Part shown: positions 25,271-33,856 of the stretch, one piece after another
How positions within the stretch are numbered: the stretch's first letter is position 1
How the letters are laid out: each line of letters opens with the position of its first letter
Source of the DNA: Flavitalea plasmicola
GTDB lineage: Bacteria > Bacteroidota > Bacteroidia > Chitinophagales > Chitinophagaceae
Direction: 5' to 3'
Assembly (NCBI RefSeq): GCF_030546645.1
Contig: NZ_JAUOTO010000005.1
Coordinates: 372,001-436,000 of the forward strand
DNA length: 64,000 nucleotides
Notes under the pieces: generated by a model
Told to the model about the DNA's origin: nothing
What the model saw: the letters and a program-made list of their open reading frames with translations, nothing else
Database searches by the model: none
Program-made: the position numbers and the translations under genes

Positions 25271-25825
25271 TTAGTTCATTACTGTATATTTTATATTGGA
25301 CATTTTACCGTCCTTTATGTCTACCACGATGTCCCCGGAGGTCATGTCCCGCAACGTTGTCTGGAACGTGCCGGAAATGATGTGGTTCGTGCTGTCACAG
25401 GAACTGAGGTTGAAGAGCCCTTGTTCATTGTATACGTCCGTCAGCCATCCGCCGCCTGACATCTTCGTGCTGTAAGTAGTGAAGCCCTGAGTGGTGGCGC
25501 TTTCATCAATATTGGGCGTACTGGGATCGTCTTCAGGGAAAGCGTTGAGCACATAGGATTTCACTGTCATTCCATTACCTGTGGCCGTCTCGATTCCCAG
25601 TGTTATGATGAATTGTTTGCTGCCATCGGTGGACGTTCCGGCGATGTCCATCCTTTTCTCGTTGTCGCCCGTCGACCGGAGCAGGGTTGCCTGGAATACA
25701 TTGAAGGTGGTGGCCTGGCCATTCACGGAAGCGGTGAACGTTGAGCTTGTTTTGGTACTACTGTCCTTCTTACATGCAGTGAAGAACAAGGTTGCGATTA
25801 AAAGGACCGATGTTGACTTTTTCAT
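25271..25825 (-). CDS. Small lipoprotein of a Bacteroidota family (DUF6252-like)
   Basis: The 184-residue product begins with a lipoprotein signal (MKKSTSVLLIATLFFTAC, then KKDSS), and the mature part is beta-rich (FTASVNGQATTFNVFQATLL) and ends in HIISGTFQTTLRDM and DIKDGKMSNIKYTVMN. The pattern 'GTF..t.......v.IkDGKf' is shared with the lipoprotein at 30794, so they are paralogues. The ATG at 25825 is chosen because an in-frame extension upstream has no lipoprotein character. It is probably anchored in the outer membrane. Function not known. A divergent permease gene starts 211 bp away. Confidence 0.8.
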   Translation of the reverse strand: MKKSTSVLLIATLFFTACKKDSSTKTSSTFTASVNGQATTFNVFQATLLRSTGDNEKRMDIAGTSTDGSKQFIITLGIETATGNGMTVKSYVLNAFPEDDPSTPNIDESATTQGFTTYSTKMSGGGWLTDVYNEQGLFNLSSCDSTNHIISGTFQTTLRDMTSGDIVVDIKDGKMSNIKYTVMN

Positions 25826-26035
25826 AGTTTTAGTTATAAAGGGGATAATTTGTACAAGATAACGTTTAAAACAAATTATTGGTATACGGCCCGGCGGCCG
25901 GAACAGGACAGGAAGTGTATCATAAACGGACAATGGTCCGTGGCCTGCCCGCTGCAATTTGCTGATTATTAGCTAATAAAAACAGCGGCATTCTTTTTAT
26001 TGAATTAAAACGGAGCCTTTTAATTCCGATAAGCC

Positions 26036-28462
26036 ATGTTCAAAAATTATTTTCTCATCGCCTGGAGGAACCTGAAGAACAACAAAGCTTTCTCCTTTAT
26101 CAATATTTCGGGTCTGGCCATTGGCCTGGCCACCTGTCTGCTGATCCTGTTGTATGTGACGGATGAGCTGAGCTACGACCGCTGGAATAAGGAGGCGGAC
26201 AGGATCTACCGGATCGACGGAGACCTGCATTTTGGCGGCAACTATTTCAACCTGGCGACGGTGCCGGAGCCCATGGGTGCGGCGATGAAGCGGGATTACC
26301 CGGAAGTGCAGCAATTCGTCCGTTTTCGCGGGTATGGTGGTATGCTGGTGAAGAAGGGACAGCAGAACATCCAGGAGAACAGGGTGACCTATACGGACTC
26401 CACTTTGTTCAGTGTATTTACCTTGCCGATGATACAGGGAGATCCCGGCAGGGCGCTGGCGGAGCCCCGGTCCGTGGTGATCACGGAAAAGATGGCGCTG
26501 AAATATTTCAATTCCACGGATGTCGTCGGCAAGTATCTCACGGTGAACGACACTGGTAATCTGAAAGTGACCGGCGTGATCCGGAACATCCCGGAACAGT
26601 CCCATTTTCAATTCGACTTCTTTATTTCGTCCAGGAACAGCATCCAGCGCTGGGAATTGGACGACTGGCTGAGCAATAATTTCAATACCTATGTGTTGTT
26701 GAAGCCGGGCGCGGATGCCAGGCGGCTGGAAGCCCGGCTGCCTCAAATAGTGGACCGGTACATCGGTCCGCGTGCCCAGGCGGTGATGAATGTGAATCTG
26801 GACCAGTTCCAAAAGAGCGGCAATTATTTACGGTATTCGCTGATGCCCCTGACAGCCATCCACCTGTATTCCAACAAGACTGCGGAGCTGGCGGGCAATG
26901 GCAGCATCCAGTACGTGTATATCTTTTCCACGATCGCCGTCTTTATCCTGCTGATCGCCTGCATCAATTTTATGAACCTGTCGACGGCTCGCAGCGCGGG
27001 CAGGGCCAAGGAAGTAGGGGTGCGGAAGGTGCTGGGCTCCACGCGGCAGAGCCTGATCCGGCAGTTCCTGATGGAGTCGATGCTGGTCTGTTTCATTGCG
27101 CTGGCATTGGCGGTGATCATTGCGATTTCTTTGTTGCCGCTGTTCAACCAGCTGGCCTCTAAATCGCTGACGCCGGACCTGTTCGGCAAACCCTGGCTGC
27201 TGGCGTCCCTGCTGCTGCTGACGGTGGTGGTGGGTTTACTGGCGGGTAGCTACCCTGCGCTCTTCCTTTCCGCCTTCCGTCCGGCGCAGGTGTTGAAAGG
27301 CAAGCTGGCCGCGGGCTTCAGGAGCGGATGGTTGCGAAGCAGCCTGGTCGTCTTCCAGTTCGCCATCTCGGTGGTATTGATGGTAGGGACCATCGTCATC
27401 TACAGGCAGCTGAACTATATACGCAATAAGAACATCGGCTACAACAGGGACCAGGTGCTGGTGCTGCAGAATACCAACGCGCTGGGGAGCCAGACGGCCG
27501 CTTTCAAAGAGGAGATCCTGAAAATGAACGGGGCGGAGCGCGCTACGATGACGGGCTATCTGCCTACGTCCACCTGGCGCAACGACTATCCCCTGTTCCC
27601 GGACCCGGGGATGGATGCTTCGAAGGCGGCGTCCATGCAGATCTGGAACGTGGATGAAAATTATATCCCCACGTTGGGGATGCAGATGGTGCAGGGGCGG
27701 AATTTCTCCCGGGATTTTCTCACGGATTCTACCGGCATTATCCTGAATGAATCAGCGGCGCGATTGTTAGGGTTCCGGGATGCCGTGAACAAGGACCTGT
27801 ATTCCCTGGACAATTTCCCTGCCCGCGACCTGACGCACCTGCATGTGGTAGGCGTGGTGAAGGATTTCAACTTCAATTCGCTGCGGGAGCAGGTGACGCC
27901 GCTGGCGATGCGATGGAGAAAGGAGAACGGTAGTATTGCCGTACGGACGACCACAAAGAATATTCCCGGCCTGATCAATCAAATCGAGGCAAAATGGAGG
28001 ACGATGGCGCCGGGTCAGCCTTTCAATTATTCATTCATGGATGATGATTTCAATAACAAGTACAGGACGGAGCAGCGGACAGGGGGATTGTTTATTGCGT
28101 TTGCATCACTGGCCATTTTCATCGCCTGCCTGGGCTTGCTGGGACTTGCGATGTTCACGGCCGAGCAGCGGACCCGGGAGATCGGGATCCGCAAAGTTTT
28201 GGGCGCCAGCGTGGGCAGTGTCATCACTTTGCTGACGCGGGATTTTCTCAGGCTGGTGCTGCTGGCGATCGTGGTGGCGTCCCCGCTGGCCTGGTGGGCG
28301 ATGCATCACTGGCTGCAGGATTTTGCTTACCGGACCAGCATCAACTGGACGGTGTTTGCGATGGCGACGGGTGCGGCTTTGCTGACGGCGCTGGGGACCA
28401 TCAGCGTGCAGGCGTTGAAGTCGGCGATGGCGAATCCGGTGAAGAGTTTGAGGACGGAGTAG
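26036..28462 (+). CDS. MacB/FtsX-type ABC transporter permease
   Basis: The 808-residue protein is a third member of the MacB-like permease family in this window. It shows an N-terminal helix (FSFINISGLAIGLATCLLIL), a first FtsX module with IFSTIAVFILLIACINFMNL and AKEVGVRKVLGSTRQSL, and a second with FASLAIFIACLGLLGLAMF and TREIGIRKVLGASVGSV. The C-terminus is NPVKSLRTE. The DNA-strand order is opposite to the other two. No ATPase, fusion protein or channel gene is adjacent; it stands alone between a lipoprotein and a methyltransferase gene. The substrate is not known. Confidence 0.93.
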   Translation: MFKNYFLIAWRNLKNNKAFSFINISGLAIGLATCLLILLYVTDELSYDRWNKEADRIYRIDGDLHFGGNYFNLATVPEPMGAAMKRDYPEVQQFVRFRGYGGMLVKKGQQNIQENRVTYTDSTLFSVFTLPMIQGDPGRALAEPRSVVITEKMALKYFNSTDVVGKYLTVNDTGNLKVTGVIRNIPEQSHFQFDFFISSRNSIQRWELDDWLSNNFNTYVLLKPGADARRLEARLPQIVDRYIGPRAQAVMNVNLDQFQKSGNYLRYSLMPLTAIHLYSNKTAELAGNGSIQYVYIFSTIAVFILLIACINFMNLSTARSAGRAKEVGVRKVLGSTRQSLIRQFLMESMLVCFIALALAVIIAISLLPLFNQLASKSLTPDLFGKPWLLASLLLLTVVVGLLAGSYPALFLSAFRPAQVLKGKLAAGFRSGWLRSSLVVFQFAISVVLMVGTIVIYRQLNYIRNKNIGYNRDQVLVLQNTNALGSQTAAFKEEILKMNGAERATMTGYLPTSTWRNDYPLFPDPGMDASKAASMQIWNVDENYIPTLGMQMVQGRNFSRDFLTDSTGIILNESAARLLGFRDAVNKDLYSLDNFPARDLTHLHVVGVVKDFNFNSLREQVTPLAMRWRKENGSIAVRTTTKNIPGLINQIEAKWRTMAPGQPFNYSFMDDDFNNKYRTEQRTGGLFIAFASLAIFIACLGLLGLAMFTAEQRTREIGIRKVLGASVGSVITLLTRDFLRLVLLAIVVASPLAWWAMHHWLQDFAYRTSINWTVFAMATGAALLTALGTISVQALKSAMANPVKSLRTE

Positions 28463-28483
28463 GTAGGGCGGAGGCGATTCAGA

Positions 28484-29269
28484 TCAGGCAGGCGCCACCA
28501 GATAATAAGCCGTGGTCGTCACGAAGTTCCTGAACCAGGGGATGCGGGCGATGACGGTGGACTGAACGCGCGGCTTCCAGCCGAACTTATATTCATAGAT
28601 AGGGTTGATCAGGAACAACCTTCTATGCAGGACGCGATATTTTGTTTTCCGCAGGATGCGTTCGAACTTTTCCAGGGAGAGCCGGGTATCCCTGATCTCT
28701 ATCAGGTCTTTTACGGGCTGATCGAATTTCCTTAAAATATACTTATACAGGGGTTCCGGCAGGAGATGGTAATACGGCATTTTCGCCAGGACCTTATTGG
28801 TGCAGATCTGCTGGTGTCCGCCAAAGGGCATTTGCCAGGGAGGAAAGCCGAAGAAGATAGCGCCTTTGGGGAGGAGGAAGGCATGCAGCCTTTCCATCAA
28901 CCGTGCCTGGTCATAGATGTGCTCGATGACATCCTTGAGGACGATGAGGTCGAATTTGCCACCCAGGTCGCGGTCCACATCGACATCGTAAATATCGCTG
29001 ATGATATAGGTGAGCTTTCCGGATGCGAGTTCGGGTTCCAGCCATTTGCGGCCGTTGACGACCCGCTCTTCCAGCAGTTCCACGCCTACGCCGATGCATC
29101 CTTCGTCGATGAAGGCTTTCAGGACACCGGCTTCGCCGGCGCCGATCTCCAGCACGCGGGCGCCCGGCTGAAGCGGAATATGTTCCCGGATGAAAGGGAT
29201 GACATATTTTGCCGTATTCGAGACCTGTATGTCGAAATATTGTTTACGGTCCTTATGAAATTCGAACAT
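28484..29269 (-). CDS. Class I SAM-dependent methyltransferase
   Basis: The 261-residue cytosolic protein carries the class I methyltransferase core: motif I VLEIGAGEAGVLKAF near residue 45, an acidic residue in VGVELLEE that would hold the ribose, and LIVLKDVIEHIYD for motif IV/post-IV. The C-terminal third (PLYKYILRKFDQPVK, FGWKPR, IPWFRNFVTTTAYY) suggests a lipid- or sugar-modifying enzyme, but the substrate cannot be fixed. The ATG at 29269 is used rather than a TTG seven codons upstream. The gene is tail to tail with the permease and 31 bp downstream of the membrane protein gene. Confidence 0.88.
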   Translation of the reverse strand: MFEFHKDRKQYFDIQVSNTAKYVIPFIREHIPLQPGARVLEIGAGEAGVLKAFIDEGCIGVGVELLEERVVNGRKWLEPELASGKLTYIISDIYDVDVDRDLGGKFDLIVLKDVIEHIYDQARLMERLHAFLLPKGAIFFGFPPWQMPFGGHQQICTNKVLAKMPYYHLLPEPLYKYILRKFDQPVKDLIEIRDTRLSLEKFERILRKTKYRVLHRRLFLINPIYEYKFGWKPRVQSTVIARIPWFRNFVTTTAYYLVAPA

Positions 29270-29300
29270 AAGGTTTGCAAGGTACGACAATTTTGCGGTC

Positions 29301-30131
29301 TCATCTCAATTGCCGGACCATGTGGTGGTGCAGCATCTGGCGATAATATCTGGTATAGATCTTCAGTAATTTCCAGTCACTGAGATAGAAATTCCCTCTT
29401 TTGGTGACCTTGTCTATCCAGATCGTCGAATGGTTGTTTTTCTCCTTATACAGACGGAAACGCACCGATTGCAGGGTATCGGAGATGCCGGGGAAAGTGA
29501 CATTATCGATGAGGTAACAGGTATTGGGTGTCTGGTGGCAGGCCGTATCCGGCATGGGGGTAAGCCCTTCTTTCCGCATGGCTTCCAGCACCTGTTCAGG
29601 GGGCAGCTTCACCGTGTAGTATTCCCCGATGTAGATGTCGCCATTGGGCGGATTGTGCGCGAGCCGGTAGGAGAGGGGCGGGGACGTGGACATAAAGGCA
29701 AGGCTGCAGGGAATGATCAGGTAGGGGGCTGCCAGGCCGGGGCGCGGGCGCCGGAACATCCTGTAGCGGTCGATATGCCGGATGAGATGAGAGGACAGGG
29801 GAAGGACCGCCAGGGCCAGCAGGTCGGAGTAGTCGACGGTCCGGGTGATGCCGATGGGCGCGAATGTATTATAGGTGTCGATACAGGGGGTGGACAGGGG
29901 AGATTTCCAGAAAATAAAGAACAGCCCAGTCAGCCATGGCATGGCGCTTGCGCGGTGCGGAAAGAGATAAGCCAGGAAGAGGGGAAAGATCAGCAGACCG
30001 GCAAAGTCCGAGAGTTTGCCTGTCAGCCAGCCGGGATAGGCGGCTTTTAGATAGTGGTCGTTCAGGGCGAGGACGAGCAGACAGGGCAGGAAGGCCCAAT
30101 TAAGGAGGAGGTGCTTATTGCGGGGCGTCAT
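29301..30131 (-). CDS. Predicted membrane protein (276 aa)
   Basis: The product has about five hydrophobic segments in its first 150 residues (LLLNWAFLPCLLVLAL, LSDFAGLLIFPLFLAYLF, WLTGLFFIFW, LLALAVLPLSSHLI, YLIIPCSLAFMS). A soluble C-terminal domain of ~125 residues follows (GEYYTVKLPPEQVLEAMRK, then DTLQSVRFRLYKEKN). The family is not recognised. The 'GKLSDFAGLLIFP' segment is a motif seen in small conserved membrane proteins of unknown role. It is in the same direction as the methyltransferase and divergent from the lipoprotein gene at 30226. Confidence 0.75.
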   Translation of the reverse strand: MTPRNKHLLLNWAFLPCLLVLALNDHYLKAAYPGWLTGKLSDFAGLLIFPLFLAYLFPHRASAMPWLTGLFFIFWKSPLSTPCIDTYNTFAPIGITRTVDYSDLLALAVLPLSSHLIRHIDRYRMFRRPRPGLAAPYLIIPCSLAFMSTSPPLSYRLAHNPPNGDIYIGEYYTVKLPPEQVLEAMRKEGLTPMPDTACHQTPNTCYLIDNVTFPGISDTLQSVRFRLYKEKNNHSTIWIDKVTKRGNFYLSDWKLLKIYTRYYRQMLHHHMVRQLR

Positions 30132-30225
30132 GGTTAAGGTGTCGTTGGTGTGAAGATAGCCATGGAATCTTGTCCGTACAGATTTCTTTTATTATTTTTA
30201 TAGTTCCCCGACCAATCAATATTAA

Positions 30226-30771
30226 ATGAAACACGCCTTACTGCCTTATTCTAATGATGCAAAAAGGGTATTTTTCGTCCTGCTCCTGTTTGCCTCCTGC
30301 AAGAAATCAACGGACCTTCCTCCTGTCAACCCCTCTGCCATTGATCTGGCGAAGAATTACGTGGGAACGTATCATGTTACAGAGGACGCCTCTGTATTTT
30401 ACCCTGAAGGTGCGCATACCATATCCGAATTTACGGGACATATCATACGGGATTATTCTTACCGGGGATCTCCGATAGTGCCGGATGGACGCCTCTTTCG
30501 GGATACGATCAACGTGATCGCATTCGTGCAATCGGGAAGGAACCCTGCCCCCAACTGGGCTGCACCGGGAAGGGATGTCGATCTTGGCTCTGATACGATC
30601 ACATTTAAAGTCTTTAAAAGTTCTGTTGATCCTTTGAGAGATACGATCATGGGGGTATACGGGGGCCTGGCCGACGCTCAGGTCCTGGGGAAGGACTCGT
30701 TGTTATTTAACTATATGTATGGGTGGGGCGCCATCGCCTATGTCGTAAAGCAGACCTGGGTAAAGCAATGA
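30226..30771 (+). CDS. Putative lipoprotein (181 aa)
   Basis: The product has a hydrophobic segment VFFVLLLFASCKKS near residues 15-28 that reads as a lipobox with Cys25, after an unusually long polar start (MKHALLPYSNDAKR). The mature part is beta-rich (YVGTYHVTEDASVFYPEG, IIRDYSYRGSPIVPDG, DTITFKVFKSS) and could be a lipocalin-like barrel. The function is not known. A second lipoprotein gene begins 22 bp downstream in the same direction, so the two are probably co-transcribed. Confidence 0.75.
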   Translation: MKHALLPYSNDAKRVFFVLLLFASCKKSTDLPPVNPSAIDLAKNYVGTYHVTEDASVFYPEGAHTISEFTGHIIRDYSYRGSPIVPDGRLFRDTINVIAFVQSGRNPAPNWAAPGRDVDLGSDTITFKVFKSSVDPLRDTIMGVYGGLADAQVLGKDSLLFNYMYGWGAIAYVVKQTWVKQ

Positions 30772-30793
30772 TCAATCTTAAAATGGATGGGAT

Positions 30794-31351
30794 ATGAAAA
30801 AGCTAATGGCCTTCGGGCTGCTGTTGACGGCTGTCTGTTATTCCTGTAAGAAGGATGCGTCTTCGGCTCCCCATAGTTCCGGAAATTATATCACGGCTAC
30901 GATCGACGGTGTGCATGTTTCATTCGATAGCCTTGCTGATGCCTATGTAGATACAGTCACAAGCGTTGTAGTATTGTCGGGTTTTGTAGGCGTGCCAAAG
31001 ACGGATACGCTGATGTATTCCGGTGGTTTTCAACAAACCTTGTCAGACTATATTTATTTGTGGATCGGGTATGAGTATGGTAAGCCTATTTCCACCGGAG
31101 AATATCATGATACGGCCATGCATTATTGGGTAGACCTTAATTATGCAAAATATATCAATACCACGTCCCGGCCGAATTACTACCTCTATGGTGATGTTAC
31201 TTCGAGGAGTTCTGCTATGGCGACGGTAACCTCCGTTGCCGACAGCGTTATCGAGGGGACTTTCCAGGGCACAGTATATGCCCATGATGATCCATCAAAG
31301 ATGGTGATTATCAAGGATGGAAAATTTAAAGCGAAGATGTGGCATCAATAG
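30794..31351 (+). CDS. Small lipoprotein of a Bacteroidota family (DUF6252-like)
   Basis: The 185-residue product starts with MKKLMAFGLLLTAVCYSC and KKDASS, a classic lipoprotein signal. The mature domain (YITATIDGVHVSFDSLADAY) ends in SVIEGTFQGTVYAHDD and KMVIIKDGKFKAKMW, matching the GTF...DGKF end of the lipoprotein at 25271. The two are therefore paralogues in one window. It follows the other lipoprotein gene by 22 bp. It is probably attached to the outer membrane. Function unknown. Confidence 0.8.
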   Translation: MKKLMAFGLLLTAVCYSCKKDASSAPHSSGNYITATIDGVHVSFDSLADAYVDTVTSVVVLSGFVGVPKTDTLMYSGGFQQTLSDYIYLWIGYEYGKPISTGEYHDTAMHYWVDLNYAKYINTTSRPNYYLYGDVTSRSSAMATVTSVADSVIEGTFQGTVYAHDDPSKMVIIKDGKFKAKMWHQ

Positions 31352-31444
31352 GCATTTACACCTATATTTTTTATCGAAAATTGTAATATTCCCCCATTTA
31401 GTACGTTTTTCGCGTGTAATTTCTGATCCTGACCTGTAACCTGT

Positions 31445-32302
31445 ATGCGCACTGCTAATAAGATTATCATCAACGCCGATGACTTCGGCTATAGCGACGT
31501 TATTAATTCCGCCGTCCTCCGAAGCTTTCAGCGATTCCTTGTCACCAGTGCTTCTCTCCTGGTAAATATGCCCGGCTTTGACCATGCCGCGGGGCTCGTG
31601 CAGGAACACGCCTGTCTTTCCGGCGTAGTGGGTGTCCGGCTTAATTTTTCCGAAGGCTATTCCCTGACGTCCGCCATCCGGGACTGCGAACGTTTTTGCG
31701 ATGGCGGGGGGCGTTTCGTCCTGCAGGACGGGCGGCGGCTGCTGCTGCTGAGCAGCCATGAGGAGCGGGCGGTCTATGAGGAGATGAAGGCCCAGCTGGA
31801 AAAGGCGCTGATGGCCGGGATACGGCCCTCGCACCTGGATATACATCACTCCCTGCATGCGCAATGGCCTGTCGCCTGTCTGATGGCGAAGCTTGGCCGC
31901 GAGTATGGCGTTCCCCGGATGCGATTTTTCAGGAACCTGGGGCCGCACATGCGTGGTGTGAGGGGAATTCACCGGCGGTGGTTCCTCCGCGTGATCTGGC
32001 GTTATATGGGTGTCACGGGGCCGGACCTTTCGGGTGACGCGGACGATCTTCTCGGGTTGCCTGCAAAGCGGCGCCCCATGGGTAAAAATATAGAGATCGG
32101 GGTTTCTCCCCGGGTGGACGAATATGGGGACCTGACGGATCGCAGCGGGAAGGGCCTGCAATGGAAGCTGCGTCCCGTGATCGATCACCGTCATACGATG
32201 TCTTATACGGGTCTGCCGGTACGCGCTGGCGGCTGGCGGTTAGTGGACATGTTGAATAAATGGACCATCCCGGTCGAGGGCGTTCAGGCTAAGTTTCGTT
32301 AA
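31445..32302 (+). CDS. YdjC/ChbG-family carbohydrate deacetylase
   Basis: The 285-residue protein matches the YdjC family, metal-dependent enzymes that remove acetyl groups from chito-oligosaccharides. The metal-binding start IIINADDFGYS and the SHLDIHHSLHA segment with its two His ligands are present. The protein is cytosolic; no signal peptide is seen. The middle part (EEMKAQLEKALMAGIRPSHL) is typical. The antiporter gene starts 9 bp after its stop, so they are probably co-transcribed, although their tasks are not obviously linked. Confidence 0.88.
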   Translation: MRTANKIIINADDFGYSDVINSAVLRSFQRFLVTSASLLVNMPGFDHAAGLVQEHACLSGVVGVRLNFSEGYSLTSAIRDCERFCDGGGRFVLQDGRRLLLLSSHEERAVYEEMKAQLEKALMAGIRPSHLDIHHSLHAQWPVACLMAKLGREYGVPRMRFFRNLGPHMRGVRGIHRRWFLRVIWRYMGVTGPDLSGDADDLLGLPAKRRPMGKNIEIGVSPRVDEYGDLTDRSGKGLQWKLRPVIDHRHTMSYTGLPVRAGGWRLVDMLNKWTIPVEGVQAKFR

Positions 32303-32311
32303 ATTGCGGTC

Positions 32312-33781
32312 ATGCATATCACCGCTGAGCATGCCTTACTGGTCGGTTCCGTTCTCTTACTGCTGAGCATCATTGGCGGCAAGACCACGAGCCGCTGGGG
32401 GGTGCCCACGCTGATCTTTTTCCTGCTGGTAGGCATTTTGGCGGGATCGGAGGGCATCGGCGGCATTCCATTCGATGATATGCATATGGCGCAATTCATC
32501 GGTATCACGGCCCTCAATTTCATTCTTTTCTCGGGAGGGCTCAGCACGGATTTTCAAACCATCCGCCCTGTATTGCGGATGGGCCTGGCGCTGTCCACGC
32601 TGGGCGTGCTGCTGACGGCTGTTTCCGTAGGGGTCTTCGTGCATTATCTATTGGGGTTTACGTTCCCGGAGGGGCTGCTGCTGGGTTCCATTGTCTCTTC
32701 CACCGACGCGGCGGCCGTGTTTTCCATCCTGCGTGGCAAGGGCATCGGTTTGAAGGGCGCGCTGCGTCCCGTGCTGGAGCTGGAGAGCGGCAGCAACGAT
32801 CCGATGGCTTATTTTCTCACCATCTCGCTGACCGCGGTAGTAAAAGAGGGGCATTTCCCTGTCGGGGAGCTGCTGCTCCTGTTCGTCAAAGGGTTTGTCA
32901 TCGGAGGCGCCATGGGATATTGCACGGGGAAGCTCAGCTTCTGGCTGATCAACCGCATTCATCTGAACAACCAGGGATTGTATCCTGTTTTGCTCATGGC
33001 CCTGGCCATGTTCAGCTATGCGGCCACGGAATTCCTGGGCGGCAATGGTTTCCTGGCCATCTACATCTGTGCCGTGATCCTGGGTTCTTCCAACTTTATA
33101 CATAAGCGCAGTCTTATCCAGTTCTATGACGGGATCGCGTGGTTGATGCAGATCATCCTGTTCCTCGCCCTGGGCCTGCTGGTATTTCCGTCCAGGGTCT
33201 GGGCTGTCGCATGGGATGGCCTGTTGATCTCCGCTTTTTTGATCCTGGTCGCAAGGCCTGTCGGGGTCTTCGGGAGCCTGCTGCTCAACAAAGCGAACCG
33301 CCGGAGCAAGCTATTCCTTTCCTGGGTCGGGTTGCGGGGGGCGGTGCCCATCGTGTTTGCCACTTATCCCAAGATCGCGGGGCTTGCCCAAAGCGATATG
33401 ATCTTTAACCTGGTGTTCTTTATTGCCATCACCTCCGTCATCATCCAGGGCACTACCTTGCCGGCGGTGGCGAAAATGCTGCATCTGACGGTACCCGGTA
33501 GGGCCAAGCGGCGGATCGGCAGCGACCTGGAATTCATCGATCCCACCATGTCCGTGCGGGAAGAGATCCACCTGCCGCATCATTCCATCGTCAACGGCAG
33601 GAAGATCGTCGAGATCGGCTTCCCGAAAACGGCCAAGATCCTGCTGATCATCCGTGGCAAGGATTACATTACGCCAGTGGGGTCTACCGTATTGCGGGGC
33701 GACGACCGATTGCTGCTCCTGGCCGAGAATGAACGAGCTTTTTCTTTGGCAATCGCTTCTTTGGGGATAGCCAATCGGTGA
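32312..33781 (+). CDS. CPA1-type K+(Na+)/H+ antiporter, NhaP2/CvrA-like
   Basis: The 489-residue protein has about 12-13 membrane helices with the antiporter signatures GSIVSSTDAAAVFSIL and LELESGSNDPMAYFL, the latter carrying the ion-binding Asn-Asp pair. A cytosolic TrkA-C-like regulatory domain follows from about residue 400 (EEIHLPHHSIVNGRKIVEIG, then GSTVLRGDDRLLLLAENE). The family exchanges K+ or Na+ for H+ to balance pH and volume. It begins 9 bp after the YdjC gene. The length agrees with full NhaP2-like antiporters. Confidence 0.92.
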   Translation: MHITAEHALLVGSVLLLLSIIGGKTTSRWGVPTLIFFLLVGILAGSEGIGGIPFDDMHMAQFIGITALNFILFSGGLSTDFQTIRPVLRMGLALSTLGVLLTAVSVGVFVHYLLGFTFPEGLLLGSIVSSTDAAAVFSILRGKGIGLKGALRPVLELESGSNDPMAYFLTISLTAVVKEGHFPVGELLLLFVKGFVIGGAMGYCTGKLSFWLINRIHLNNQGLYPVLLMALAMFSYAATEFLGGNGFLAIYICAVILGSSNFIHKRSLIQFYDGIAWLMQIILFLALGLLVFPSRVWAVAWDGLLISAFLILVARPVGVFGSLLLNKANRRSKLFLSWVGLRGAVPIVFATYPKIAGLAQSDMIFNLVFFIAITSVIIQGTTLPAVAKMLHLTVPGRAKRRIGSDLEFIDPTMSVREEIHLPHHSIVNGRKIVEIGFPKTAKILLIIRGKDYITPVGSTVLRGDDRLLLLAENERAFSLAIASLGIANR

Positions 33782-33823
33782 TTTTTTAGTAAATTACCCC
33801 ACCCTGCCGCAGCATTACCTTAT

Positions 33824-33850
33824 TTCTCCCGGCCTCACCCGGGGGGAGAA
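33824..33850 (+). promoter_or_regulatory. Inverted repeat just before a sensor kinase start codon
   Basis: TTCTCCC (33824-33830) and GGGAGAA (33844-33850) form a 7-bp stem with a 13-base loop, ending six bases before the ATG at 33857. In the mRNA it could cover the ribosome entry region of the kinase gene. It has no T-tract on the right, so it is not an ordinary terminator. Confidence 0.35.
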
Positions 33851-33856
33851 GCCATT

